Source of the DNA: Alnus glutinosa | Lineage: Eukaryota; Streptophyta; Magnoliopsida; Fagales; Betulaceae | Length of the DNA stretch: 64,000 nt | NCBI RefSeq assembly: GCF_958979055.1 | Contig: NC_084896.1 | Coordinates: forward strand, 7,444,501 to 7,508,500 | Direction: 5' to 3' | Shown here: positions 10,474 through 21,856 of the stretch, one piece after another | How positions within the stretch are numbered: position 1 is the first letter of the stretch | Layout: each line of letters begins with the position of its first letter | The notes under the pieces: generated by a model | What the model was told of the DNA's origin: nothing | The model's database searches: none | Seen by the model: only the letters and a program-made list of their open reading frames with translations | Translations under genes and position numbers: made by a program

Positions 10474-13286
10474 TGTGTTTGAGAATTGTTTTTGTGTTTG
10501 AGAATTGCAAACCGATTTTCTGTTTTTGTGTTTGAGAATTGTTTTCGAGAACAAAAATAAAAAACCGTTTTTATTGTTTTTTCGTTCAAAAAGTGTTTGG
10601 CAAACTGTTTTCGAAAGCAGTTTTATAAAACAGAAAACAGTACCTAATGCGTTTGGACAATTGTTTGCAAAACAGTTTTCATTTAAGAAGAAAATAAAAA
10701 ACTGTGTATATTTGTATACACCTTGAATGTGTATATTTGTCCCAAATAACCTTTTGTTTTGTAACATCTTGGCCAACAAAGCAAACCCCTACAACATTTT
10801 CTTTTGTATCCCGACTACAACATGAATTAACAACCAAGATTACAGGACCATTTTGTTCCTGAGGACCATATGTTGTAAGTTTGATTTCAATATTTCGCTC
10901 TTCTATCAGATTATGGTCTAGCACAAAAATCATTAGAGAATAGAAGAACACAATAGGACATGGAGCAGAAAATACAGTTGAGATGGAACTCGAGAAGCAA
11001 ATTTGTACAACATATAAGTAATTGGGAAGAGAAGTAACTGATTGAACATAAGATATGCAAGCTTTCATTCTATAAACCTGGTACATAGTTCTTACATACA
11101 AAAACTAAATCATATTACTAGTAAAAGAAAATTGGATGTATAACTGTAGTTTTCCGTATATCCTACATGCATTGACTGGGACATTGTGACGATGCGCAAT
11201 TTATCCACTCTCTGTATACTGTCATCAACTGATGGAACATTTACGATAATTTTGGACTCATCCTCCACAATCTAATCTTGTAAAGATCCCATCAGTATCA
11301 GCTGTAAGGAATGGATGGCATCCATTTCCACATCTTCCCAAGGTAGGCACCGATGCTTTACCACCTCCAGAAAAGCCTTGAACGATGACCTGGGGTGCAT
11401 CTTTCTTCCATCATCCTTGTCATCAGGGTCATTTTTCGCACCACCCCACTTGATTTCATTCGCAGTGTGACCGAACCAAAACAGGAAATCCTTTGAAGTA
11501 ATCCTAACAGCTGCCATCCCACAAACTTCACCTCCGAGGTCTGAAGCACCTGGGTAGCCAGCGTCCATAAGGCTATCAGTACTTAAACCTTCGGATATTG
11601 AAGTCAATTGAAGTGGAGTAATCAAACAACCCTTTGGATTCTTCAAATTCTCCTTGAAGCTTTGCATTGATGGGGGTCTGTACAACCACACGGGCCCCAT
11701 GTCTTGTACAAGAACTGCTCCTAGTCGATTTTGATGACATCTCTCAACCCTCCTTCCTCTCCAGTTCCTCTCTTTTTCTTCCTCCACTAGCAATTTCAAT
11801 CGACCCAACCCTCCTTATACATGAAATAATGCAAAACCAGTGAACTAAAGTTCAAATCCCCAAACATAGAAATGCCAACTATGTGCTCCCAACAAATAAA
11901 ACCACTAAATTATCCGCATCAACAAAAATCAAACTCAAAACCCATATCAAATTACCTAATTTTTGTCAGCCGGAATCTATCGGACCAGGAATCATCATGA
12001 AAGTTGAAAAGAGTAAAGCGCACCACCATTTCAATACCAAAAGGCAGCCCCTTTTACCTTTTAAAATCCCATGAAAAGCTCCAAAAAAAGAAAAGAAAAG
12101 AAAAGGTACTTCAATTCACATAGTCCTTACAAGTCTATTCTCAACCAAAAGGTCACCAAGAAGAAAAAGAAAAAGCGTCATCACTCATCCGGAAAGGATT
12201 CTGCCAGAAAATCTCCGAAGTGGGTTCACCTCCCTCAAAAACCGAATCCCAGATCACAACAAAATCCCACAAACTCAGAGCAGATAACGACAAAATCGTC
12301 AAACCCAGTACATAAACCCACTTCTATGGCATGTTTAAGTAATCAAAACTGTTTGTTTATACTTCATACCCCCAAATTCTTGTTGATATCCATATAAACA
12401 TAATTCAAATCCCAAGGACCAGACTTCACAAAGTTCCGAAAAGAAAAGGAAAATAAACCAAAACAAATACTTCTAAAAAATAACCCGAGAGTTCCTAATA
12501 AGACGGTGGTAAAGTGATGGGTTACTGACCTTCAAATTTGCAGGGCATGGATCAGCAACACGTGAAACCGACCAGATTTCTGCACCTTATTCATGAATCA
12601 AGAACCCACAAAGCTTATAAGAAAAATAAAGGATATATATACATAGATCCTTCTTCGATCTTGTGATTGGAGCCGTTTTGACAAATGAGGCACAAATATC
12701 TCTTCTATAATCAGATCTTCTTTTCCAACACATTAAGGCATTTTTATAACACAAAACTCATGAAGGAAATTACTGAAGAACAGAGGTTGGTAGAGTTAGT
12801 TGGGATGGAAGGAAACACAAATTCAAAGCCAAAATTGAAGATGATGCGATGGCCAGGTTATGGGGTAGATGCAGGAATTGAAGAGGTTGGTGAAAGAGTG
12901 ATCTGAAGAGAAAGGTGCAGTGAAGGCAAGCGTGAAGATGGAAAGTAAAAGCAGGCGTGATTTGTGAAGATCAACGAAGACGCGTGAAGAATGAAGATTG
13001 AGAAAACTAAAACAGAGCGTGAGGTGGTTCGAACGGTGGCCTTGGCACTGTGCACTTAAAATGAGAACAATTACGTTGAGTTGTTCCGCGCGCCTTTTCT
13101 GAAAAAATAAGAACAGTTTCGTGAAAACATGTTAGACTTGTTTCCTAATTTCGTGTTTTTTGGTGTTTTTTGTTTTGCTTGTTTTTGTTTTAAAAACAAC
13201 AACCCAAACGCGCACGCTGATACCAAAACATGTTTTACTGTTTTGGAAACAGAAAACTGTTTCCAAAACAGGTAACCAAACAGGCT
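10474..13286. mobile_element. 2.8-kb insertion carrying captured gene pieces
   Basis: It lies exactly between the two 253-bp direct repeats. The left edge has three copies of TTTTTGTGTTTGAGAATTG, and both edges are rich in AAACTGTTTTC/GAAAACAGTTT motifs, weak inverted repeats at best. Inside are two phytochrome pieces (see 10752-11592), an A-rich plus-strand open stretch (12071-12397) that resembles no known protein, and leader-like DNA at 12.4-13.1 kb. It looks like a Pack-type DNA transposon or a templated insertion. No transposase is present. Confidence 0.55.
10752..11592 (-). pseudogene. Phytochrome (PHYC-like) fragments
   Basis: Two minus-strand blocks are recognisably phytochrome. From 11592: [60 protein letters not shown] and [10 protein letters not shown], i.e. 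the end of the GAF domain and the PHY-domain tongue. The block runs on past an in-frame TAG at 11272 (expected Glu) to VNVPSVDDSIQRVDKLRIVT near 11170. From 10902, after an intron acceptor TGATAG: RNIEIKLTTYGPQEQNGPVI then LVVNSCCSRDTKENVVGVCF, the second PAS domain. The conserved RSHTA is shortened to GHTA. Intact phytochromes are about 1100-residue red-light receptors; the chromophore site and the kinase-like module are missing. Residues shared with PHYC ([14 protein letters not shown]) suggest that paralogue. A retained intron edge points to capture from genomic DNA. Confidence 0.85.
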
Positions 13287-13541
13287 CTTCCAATTCCTGA
13301 TGTTGCCGCATATGAGGATAGTCCAATTTGTCGAATACTATGAGTTAAAATGGATTTGGGCAATTTTTTTTTTTTTTTTTTTTTTTGTCGCATATTTTTT
13401 ACATTTCACAAGTTCTTACGTCTTAGTCTTCATCCTCATCATGCATATATGGCTCTTAGTCTTCATGTACGTTGTTCGATCAGTTTTATCTACAATTTGT
13501 TAAGGCCAGCATTTCTACAGTTGTCAACAAGGGTAGGTTTT
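13287..13541 (+). repeat. 253-bp direct repeat, right copy
   Basis: Duplicate of 10221-10473. It carries a second copy of the DUF627 gene's final codons (PIPDVAAYEDSPICRIL and stop) with no upstream exon. Confidence 0.92.
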
Positions 13542-15310
13542 AATTGTCTTTGGGCCTGATATCTACCGGGGCAAGCCCATTAATTCAACAATTGATACAA
13601 AAGGAAAATGTTTGGGATGCTGATCACCTTTTATTATAAATATATAACACGGTTTTTTTTTTTTCTTGTTGAAAATTTAAATATTATTTTCTCTTCAGGA
13701 TCAAAATCTTTTAAAGAAGATAAGTGAGATTTACTTAAAAACAACTCTTAGATGTGGACCAAGAGTGGTAGGGATTTACTTGTTTTTTTTAAAATAAAAA
13801 ATAAAAAAACTCCAATTCTGATTAAAGACTCACAACTCATACTCTCCACCCAGATCCTCAGATGAACACATCGGAACATGCCGGAAGACTCCAATTCTTG
13901 GTTGAAACCCCTCTGCTTTATCCCTCTCCTCAGTAGGTATTTGCTCTTCATGACCTTCTAGATCTCACTGGTGTTTCAGGATGGGTCCTCGCCGGATCTG
14001 GATAACTGGGCAATGGTTTAGTTCGTGGGAACGGCACATTGGCATAATGAGGTATTTCGCATATACCATTCATTCCCACCTTCTGCATCTCCTTCCCCAA
14101 TAAACGGGCATTCATTTCCCCAGCTGCATGTTGGAGCCATTGGGTGCTTCATTAACTATGATTTTCTCTCTATTTGAAGGATTCCACTGACGAACCCGGT
14201 AAGTCACAGAATATCGAAACAAGATGCTCTGTTCCTGTGTTTTATTTATTTATTTAGTGGGTAAGGTTTATGTAGTTGGATTTCTGTTGGTTTGTTTGAT
14301 TTTTGTCTTGTGTTGTTGAGTTGGCTGTGGATTGCTTCGATCTCCTGGTTCAGGCAAATGGGTTTAGCTTCAAGATCTCCTAGTCCAGCTCGTCTGGGTG
14401 GCTGTAGCAGTACATGAAAAGAGGGAATGGTTGGGTGAGGAAAGTGACGATATAGCCATGGCGTTCACCGGAGCTGGAACAAGGATTCAGCTTCATTTGA
14501 AAACCAATTGTCTCAAGAAGCCAGTGACGCAGATAAGGCTCCGAAGTTGTGGGAAGTTGGTTTGGTCTAAACTTGTGTCAAGAGCCTTGAGGTTGTCGTC
14601 AACTGCTCTTTGGTCTAAACTTGTCGGTGGTGTGTTGGATACAATTCTCTTGTAGATGTGGATGATTTCTTCCAGTTGTCAATAAAATCACGAGCCAAAT
14701 TTTTATTTTAAATGATTGTTCAGTCGTGCATTTGTTTGGTGTGAATATTTAGTTCATTTTAATTTTTCTTGTACAGTTTGTAACTTATCTTTAAGTATTT
14801 TGAATTATATCCGTTTGGCACCAAACAACAATTTGTAAATCTATATATTTATTCAATGAATACTCAATTTTGGTTGAGTTAGCCAAAACGCCTCAGTTTC
14901 TTTCACCATATATATGAAGCTTAGCAAACCTCTCCCAAAAGAAAATATGAACTTTCACAAACCAGGGATGTATTGAATTTCTAAAATTCATGCATGTCTT
15001 GTTCACTCACGAAAACATGCAAGAGACAGAACTTTCTCAAGAAAGTTAGTACCTTATATACATGCATAAACCAAAACCCGAGAACTCGTTTACTCATCCA
15101 TTTATATTGCCTAAATAGAATTTGTAAATGGCAGCTTAGCCTGGTATGCTGAGCATAGTTTCTATTAAGTACAATTGAAATGTATCTACTAAGCTAAAAG
15201 ATTACAAAACAGAGCATAATTCAAATTACAAAAAATATAAGCTATATCCTGTTCTTTGGCTGTATCAGAAGTGGTGTGATCATCTTGAGCAACTGCAGGC
15301 TTATCCTCTG
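13542..15310. other. Intergenic, possible remnant transcript, no gene recognised
   Basis: Mixed-composition DNA. An 85-codon plus-strand open frame (14398-14655) starts [20 protein letters not shown] and is followed by AATAAAATC near 14681, a possible polyadenylation signal. It resembles no family I know and lacks a convincing promoter, so it is not called as a gene. The remainder (14.7-15.3 kb) is AT-rich with nothing recognised. Confidence 0.5.
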
Positions 15311-15718
15311 TTGAATCTAATTTCCCTCCTCTTTAATTATCTCTCTCGTTCTTACTTTTTCTAATTTCCCCCCTTTTTTTATCATTTCCCCCCACCTCCT
15401 TTAACTTTTCTTTTCTTTTTCCTCTTCTTTTTTCTTCCTTCTTCCCCTTTTTCCCACGCAGGCCATTCCTTCTTCTACTTCTTTTTTCATTTTCTTCACA
15501 TAGAGAGGGAGACCGAGAGAGCTGGAGAGAGAGAACTGGAACGATTCTGAGAGAGAGTCATGGTCGACGACGGCGCCGGAGTCCAGAGGGTCACGGCCCG
15601 ACGCCGGAGGATTTTTGGGGGATTTTTTGGATTGGATTTCATGGGGGAAGGAAGGGGAAGATTTCGCCGGCCTTGAAGAAGTTTCCGGCGAAAAAAAAAT
15701 TAATATAATTTCTGTTCT

Positions 15719-15762
<44 letters not shown>

Positions 15763-16056
15763 ATGATGTGATCAGCAACGTGGGTTAGTTCCATGCGGCT
15801 AAAAGTGCCTATTTTTCTTTTCTTTTCATTTCTTTTTCTAAAAATAAAAAATAAAAAATAAAATAAAATGCATTTAGCCACATGTGAGTGGCATGTGACC
15901 AAATAACCACATGTATAAAAATACCACGTTGCTAAGTGACATTTAGCAACAACAGGATTAACTACGCGAGACCCACGTGGCTAGTAGTTAGCAACGTGGA
16001 TGACCCTTCTTCACGTGGCTAACTGCATGTGGCTAAAATCCAAATTTTTTGTAGTG
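15311..16056 (+). mobile_element. CACTA right end (copy 2)
   Basis: Same subterminal motifs as copy 1 and the same terminus TTTTTTGTAGTG at 16056, followed by AAC as in copy 1. The left half of the element is missing because the duplication breakpoint cuts it at 15311. Confidence 0.75.
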
Positions 16057-17042
16057 AACTAATGTTTCACCTTGGCATATGGTCAGAACATCTTCCAAGT
16101 ACAGAACTGTTTGCTTCCAATGAGTAACCTTTGATCTAGGCCCCGCATGATACTCCAATTTGAAAAATATTAACAGTTTAACAAGCCTGTATGGCTGAAA
16201 CCAACCTGGCTTGGTCCAACCACCTTGCATATAATCATAATAAAGACAGAAACACAGACAAGGCAATGCAAACAAGATGTCCCAAAAAGCTAAACCACAG
16301 GTTTTCACACTTGGTTTCCACTTCATAGTGATTCAATGAAGGTTGAAAGAGCATTATAAGATACCAACTAATGACACCAAGACAGTCAAGAAAGACACAC
16401 TAGTTAAACTACAACCTCAATGAGTGTGCCGATGGCCATCCAATCTAGAAAAGGTCTCATGGATATAAATTTGATTGACTCGATACCATAGTCAGATATG
16501 GAATTTATAAACCTTGCTTATGGGGCATTAACAAATTCAAGAATGAAATATGTTAAATAAATAAATGTTTTTTCCTTTAAACCGTAAACAGTTTAAATCG
16601 TTACATGTACCACAACAAAACTTAATCCTGACAATAAAATGTGGAGAAGCCTGTCAACTTATGACACTTGCTAAAGTGCATGGATGTAATCATCACGTTT
16701 TGCCACAAGCTTGAAAGGAGCAGTGAAGGAAGCATCCCCAGAAGCCATCTTGGAGATATCCATTACCTGAATGAAGGGAAGCAAATGAACTTACATTAGC
16801 CAAAAAGCAAAGTAACCGCCTTCATAATGACCAATCAGAAAGAAAAAGCGAAAAGCAAACTAAATCCACCATCAAACAATATCTAATATTATTTCATATG
16901 TTCGTGTCAGCATGCCCCAGTAATTCCCACCTTAAGTAGCTCGCAGTTCGTAACAATTTGATTCTGATCAAATGTGTGAACAAGGGGCTCCATCAGGGCT
17001 TGCTTCTTGATGCAACTCATTTCAAAGCTATATACATTATTC
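16057..17042 (-). pseudogene. PRMT1-like remnant (copy 2)
   Basis: Same three broken exons as copy 1. Copy 2 is closer to functional proteins at some sites (DDYIHAL rather than DDYIHSL; GPRSK rather than GTRSK) and worse at others (YSFEMSC for YGFDMSC). Both share the stop after YIH(A/S)L and the cut at the CACTA end, so the gene was already dead when the segment was duplicated. Confidence 0.75.
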
Positions 17043-17473
17043 CAAAATGGAGAGTGAAATTGGCAACGGGAAAAAGTAAGAACAAATAAATTACACTGCA
17101 CCATCATGTTGTAATTGGAAACAAAAAAAAAAAAAAACTTAGCAATTCATATTCCCACAATAGCAACAATGTTACGACAAAAAAATATAACATTAACAGT
17201 ACCCTGCATCTAGGTTCTGTCAACTTACTTCATGAATACCTGAAAATAAGCTTTTGCAGGACGCATCATCAATGCAAACGAAAAAGGGGAAAAACAGAAA
17301 AGAAAAAGAGAGAAACCCCAAATCCATTCTCGAACCTCATCATCCATACTCAAGATTACAATGAGCAACTACATATACAATTGTCATAAATAGCTAGCAT
17401 TTAGGAACTAAGACAAACCCAATATAAAAAATTGACCCATTTAAGCAAAAACAAGAAAAGCCATTTTGTTTTA

Positions 17474-17849
17474 AGGCATGAGGCATTAGCATATGAACGC
17501 TAAATGTGCATCGAAGTGAGGTTTATAGCCCACGAGAAACTATACTTGGGTTAAATCCCATGAGGCTTGGATTAATTTTCATGAGGTACTTGGATTAATT
17601 CCCATGAGGCATGGATTAATTTTCATGAGGAAACTTGCATGAACATGTATAGCATTGTTTTTATGAGTGTGATGTTTTTATACTAAGTAGTTTTGCTAGA
17701 CGAATTAGTATGCGTAAGAGTCTCAATGGAAAAGAGCTTATGTATATTTCTATCGGATGGTTGCATGATTTAAATGCTATTGTTTTCTAAGTATCACTGA
17801 ATCAAAAGTATTATAGTAGGTGATGATGTATGTAGTTGTTTCCAACAAT
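17474..17849. repeat. Short repeats of unknown origin
   Basis: Contains four loosely tandem copies of a CATGAGG(C/T)...TTGGATTAATT motif between about 17555 and 17635. Otherwise AT-rich, with no gene. Confidence 0.45.
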
Positions 17850-17972
17850 GTGATCGATCATGGTACGATCTAAGTGTGATCGATCGTGGTACGATCTATG
17901 TGAATAATGTGATCGATCACGGTAGGATCTAAGTGTGATTGACGATCAATGTGATCGATCGTGGTACGATCT
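17850..17972. repeat. Tandem palindromic GTGATCGATC repeats
   Basis: Four to five imperfect units of the type GTGATCGATCGTGGTACGAT, with variable spacers (AAGT, ATGTGAATAA). The GATCGATC core and ATCG..GGTACGAT make each unit partly palindromic. Confidence 0.75.
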
Positions 17973-17984
17973 ATGTGAGACCTT

Positions 17985-18378
17985 TTTTTTGTTTAAACGA
18001 CTCTAATTTGAGACATTTTTTTTGTTTAAACGGCTGCAATTAGAACCATTTTTATCAAAACGGCTCCATTTCGAATCATTTTCGAAAAACGGCTCAAATT
18101 AGAGTTGTTTTGTTAAAACGACTCTAATTAGAGCCACTTTTGTTAAAACGGCCCAAAATAATTTGAGACGTTTTAAAAAAGCGGCTCTAATTTGAGTCTT
18201 TTTTAAAAAAATAATAAAAGTAAAAAAAAAAAACAGCTCTCATTAGAGCCGTTTTAGTTAAAATGGCTCCAATTAGATCCGTTTTAACTAAAACGACTCT
18301 AATTAGAGCTGTTTTTACTAAAATGGCTCAAAATTAATTGGAGCCGTTTTAAAAAAACGGCTCTAATTTGAGTCGTTT

Positions 18379-18421
<43 letters not shown>

Positions 18422-18509
18422 AGCTCTCATTAGAGCCGTTTTAGTTAAAATGGCTCCAATTAGAGTCGTTTAGTTAAAACGGCTCAAAAATCCCTTTTTT
18501 TTTGTAGTG
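17985..18509 (+). mobile_element. CACTA-like right end with palindromic subterminal repeats
   Basis: Ends TTTTTTTTTGTAGTG at 18509. The preceding 520 bases hold about a dozen copies of AAAACGGCTCTAATTAGAGC-like units in both orientations, several forming perfect GCTCTAATTAGAGC palindromes, with a poly-A tract at 18383-18420. The left terminus was not identified. The motif differs from the CACGTGG-type (6.3/16 kb) and CTAGACGG-type (29.5/41 kb) ends, so it represents a third CACTA family. Confidence 0.65.
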
Positions 18510-18688
18510 TACGTGGGAAACCAGAATTCTAGAACTTGCATCATGGGTGCTAGCAGAAATCCATCAATTTTTGCTTAAAACACTTCTCCTTCACCCTTGC
18601 CCTCTGCTTTTTTTGCATGTTCTAAGAAATCACACTCTAGGTCACATCAAAATCCCTTACAAACCCACAATTTTACAACAAAACCTAA

Positions 18689-18950
18689 TCAAAAAACCCA
18701 AATCACTTCCGTTGTGCAGTCCCTGCAATCCGACCAAGGGAAGAAGCTGATTCGGCCTTTGAGTTCGACGTTGCTCTTGACCTTCACAACCACCTTCATC
18801 CCAGACAGATTGAACTCAGTCACCGCCCGATTTCGCCGTCTTCTTCGAAGCGTCTGCCGCCAAGATCGAACCATCGCTACACAGCTGCTGCTCCTCTCGC
18901 GAATGAACTTCCCGATGGCCGGCATGTCTACGGACAACCACTGCAAGTGC
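18689..18950 (-). pseudogene. Glutaredoxin/DUF547-type protein, first-exon fragment
   Basis: The minus strand reads EFNLSGMKVVVKVKSNVELK then GRISFFPWSDCRDC, like the start of the glutaredoxin-like domain of plant DEP/DUF547 proteins (pattern KGRISFFSRSDCRDC). The frame just upstream (DGSILAADASKKTAKSGGD) is one base out of register and runs into a stop, so there is a frameshift. Homology ends after CRDC. A CT-rich leader-like microsatellite lies upstream at 19031-19107. The family assignment is from memory of the motif. Confidence 0.45.
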
Positions 18951-19029
18951 TGGAACTAGACCTCGCAGTTTGAAGAAGAATGGCTTGGGGGAGACTTCTA
19001 CTGCGGTAGATAGCTGTGAATGAAAGAGC

Positions 19030-19030
<1 letters not shown>

Positions 19031-19107
<77 letters not shown>
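19031..19107. repeat. GA microsatellite
   Basis: About 38 GA dinucleotides in a row, typical of plant 5' leaders, here upstream of the glutaredoxin-like fragment on the minus strand. Confidence 0.95.
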
Positions 19108-19113
<6 letters not shown>

Positions 19114-19640
19114 AACAGAAAGCAAAAAATAACGGAGGATACACCGACACAGAGTTAAAAGAAAAAAAAAATGGAAGCCAAATACGAAAAGAAAAAACGT
19201 AAAAAAGGTGGAGAATGAATCATAGCCGGTACTCAAAAGTACCATATATCTGCGGTACTTTCAAGTACCGCATAATAGCCGGATCCAGCTGAGTTTACAC
19301 TCAAAGATTTGTCATTGTTGCACCAAATCAGGTTCTCAGGACCAAAAAAAAAAAAAAAAAAAAGTCATTTTCTTTTCCCAAGCTCAAGCTTTCACCATGA
19401 ATTTGAGGGGAATGTTAGAGAATAGATCTATGTTTTCCTTATATTTTTTGACATGCCCGCACAAGGGAAGGGGGATTCAAATTAGTGACATTCGCTTCAA
19501 GAGGCGTGGTCCCCAACCGATCAAACTACTCCTTGAATTGAAGACATTTATATTTTCCAGCCTTGAATTGAAGACATTTATATTTTCCAGCAACTTACCT
19601 TGTTTGGCCTTATAAATTACCTTATAATCTTAATTGTATT
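19108..19640. other. No gene; short inverted GGTACTT motifs
   Basis: Contains GGTACTCAAAAGTACC and GGTACTTTCAAGTACC hairpins at 19227-19272 and a 32-bp tandem duplication (CCTTGAATTGAAGACATTTA...) at about 19531-19591. No family recognised. Confidence 0.5.
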
Positions 19641-19649
19641 TGAAAAAAA

Positions 19650-20392
19650 TAAACCAGACTCCAAATAACACCTAGAATGGGGTTGAATAGATGTATACCA
19701 ATAAAAGCGTTATTTAAAAATTTACCAACCAACTAAAAATTCACCAAAATACGGAAAGTTGTAAAGCAATTTACACAAGTAATTTTGGTGAAGAACTGGA
19801 AACCTTTTGAACAACTCTTCTAAAGTAAAATCACTCCGGGGCGATAAAACCTAGGAAATCAATCCAATAACGAAGAACACGCAAATTATAAGATGTTAAT
19901 ACTCACAGAATCTTTGCAGTCGTCACACTCTTGAATTACAACAAGTGACTCACTTGTTTGCTTCTCTCTCAGAACCTCTGGAGAGTTCTTCTTCTTGATC
20001 TACTTAACAAAAACTCTAGCTAGCTTCAATTGTTCAAGGTTGATGGTTAAAAAAATAACCAAAACTCTAAGAGAGATATAACGTTAACACTCTAGGTATA
20101 AAACCCTCTCTTAGCACATTGAATTCCAGAGTATAATTATTAATAAATTCGTACTGGAAGTCTCCTTAAATAGACTTAAAGAAAACCTAGTTCTAGTTGG
20201 AATATGATTTTAGCAAAATTTGCCCAGATTTTCGGTCTTATAGTGCGGGCAATTTTGACATAGTAAACATCCAAATCAAAGAAATCCTATTGCATAGAGA
20301 GTTGTTGTATTTTGAGTTAGCTTTCAAATGCCTCTAATTTCACCTCAATCTGATACTTGAGGCAAACGTTATAGTTAAAACACTGAGATGTA
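19650..20392 (-). mobile_element. LTR-like fragment, split by the 20.4-28.7 kb element
   Basis: Read on the minus strand, 19700-19930 aligns with 47990-48290 on the plus strand: GCAAAGATTCTGTGAGTAT versus GCAAAGATTTTGTAAGTAT, then GAGTGATTTTACTTTAGAAG versus GAGTGGTTTTACTTTGAAAA, then CACCAAAATTACTTGTGT versus CACCAAATTACTTGTGT. This is a dispersed LTR or UTR family, probably copia. The sequence continues at 28720 after the large inserted element. Confidence 0.55.
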
Positions 20393-21841
20393 TGATGTGT
20401 TTTAAAATAGTACTCGCAAGTGCACGAATCATTTTGCAATATAGTGTTATGCAAGTGCGAGGTCGATCCCACAGGGAATTGTGTTGCGAAAATTAATCTC
20501 TATTCAAACTAATCCTACTTTAACCTAGTTCCAAATTTAGGGGTTTTTTTGATAAAAGAAAACATGAACAAAAATAATGAAAATAAAGGGGTCTAGGGTT
20601 TTGGAATCCACACTCACCAAATCATATCAACCTAATCTCATGCTCATCACACTTATTCGAGGTTGTCACGTACAAATCTTAGGTATGCTCTACATTGCTT
20701 CAAAAATCATTTAGATCATTCAATGATTTCGTTCATAGCACAAATCACAAAGAGTACCAATTGAAATCCAAACATCCAATGTATCATTCAATCACAATGG
20801 ATATCTTCATTCGAACCGATAAAACAATGTATTAGTCAAACGACGCACAATGAATGTCCAATGTTTTGATAGATGAAAAACCAAGCAACCGATTTAATGA
20901 AACTTATTCCACATCATCACTTGTATCCGGAAACCACAAGAGATATCAAAACATCATTTCAAGAAAATCGAAATAGAACAATGAGAAATCAAACCCATAA
21001 ACTCAAATAGCATGAACAAGCAAGAAACTCGGTTTCTCTTCAATGGTGAGGCTTCATCCTCAACCCCAAACGAAAATATTAGCTACACATGATAAAATAA
21101 CTACAACTTAAAACATTAAATTAAAAGCATAAAAATCAAAGAGTTGCAAAAGGAAAGAAATAAGCTACAAGAAGAAGAGAAGCAAGAAGTTATGTACAAA
21201 GAGGCTCATGCCTCTTCTCCCTTTCTTGATTTTCAGCCTTGGTCTCCTTTTATAGCCAAGTGGTTTGTGTGGAATGGGTGAGTGGGTGTATGAGTGGAGA
21301 GATGAGTGGTGAGTGTTTTATGGAATGAGTGGTGAGTGTTTTATGGAATGAGTGGTGAGTGTTTTATGGAATGATGTTGAGTGGAAAAAAAAGTGATTAA
21401 GTGGCTGAGAATGTGGAGAAAAACGTGTATTGGCTCTAGCTTTGGGGAGACAAGGGATGAAGCAAAAGAAAAATAATAAGAGAGATGGTTCCGGATTTTC
21501 GGGATGATCCGACGACTGAAATTCAAACAGCCATATCTTTTTCCACGCATCTCCAAATTGGCTGAAAATTATTGCGTTGGAAAGCTGACATCTTGAACTT
21601 CAATTTAGAACTAAGAAACTCCCAAAAAGGATATCTTTTGGTCCTGTTATGATCAGTCTAAATGTACTGGTCTGCTGCATCCGAATTTCCTTGTATTTTG
21701 CTTGAATTGTATCATTTCTCTCTTATTGTCCTACAAAATATAAAAACACTAAAACTAACCAAAGCATTAGAAAATAACAAAGCTAAAGGTTTAACTAATG
21801 TAAATTAAGGGGTCCAAATACACAATATTTGGTACTCATCA
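20393..21841 (-). repeat. 3' LTR of the LARD-type element
   Basis: 1449 bp. It contains a minus-strand TATAAAAG (21247-21254) and three 23-bp tandem units (GAGTGGTGAGTGTTTTATGG plus AAT) at 21304-21372. Open frames inside, such as 21341-21556, are LTR sequence and not genes. Confidence 0.93.
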
Positions 21842-21856
21842 AATACCCCCAAACTT
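21842..21856 (-). promoter_or_regulatory. Polypurine tract of the LARD-type element
   Basis: Minus-strand AAGTTTGGGGGTATT directly before the 3' LTR, the plus-strand primer site typical of plant gypsy elements. Two further GTTTGGGGG copies lie inside at about 23097 and 23195 (minus strand). Confidence 0.8.

Larger units (their letters stand above)
15311..17473. repeat. Duplicated segment, copy 2 (CACTA end plus PRMT1 remnant)
   Basis: Paralogue of 5561-8022 in the same orientation, ending where CCATTTTGTTTTAA diverges. It lacks the solo LTR, keeps about 50 bases near 16810-16860 lost from copy 1, and has an expanded poly-A run at 15725-15762. Confidence 0.9.

Noticed and set aside
10168..10482. 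104-codon plus-strand frame overlapping exon 2 of the DUF627 gene, and its partner at 13300-13559
   Set aside because: Out of phase with the spliced gene and running through a poly-T tract (Phe run); a composition artefact.
12071..12397. 108-codon Lys/Ser-rich frame inside the phytochrome-bearing insertion
   Set aside because: A-rich composition, no family resemblance and no splice or promoter context.
15639..15902. Phe-rich minus-strand frames at 15401-15902
   Set aside because: Produced by translation of poly-A/T runs in the CACTA end.
17850..17972. Possible CRISPR-like or regulatory array
   Set aside because: Units vary in length and spacers are not unique; palindromic satellite-like repeat in a plant genome.
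18928..19245. Ser/Leu repeat frame and the opposite Glu/Arg repeat frame
   Set aside because: Translation of the GA microsatellite.
21341..21556. 71-codon frame repeated at 28219-28434
   Set aside because: Part of the LTR of the non-autonomous element; two identical copies are explained by the LTR pair.
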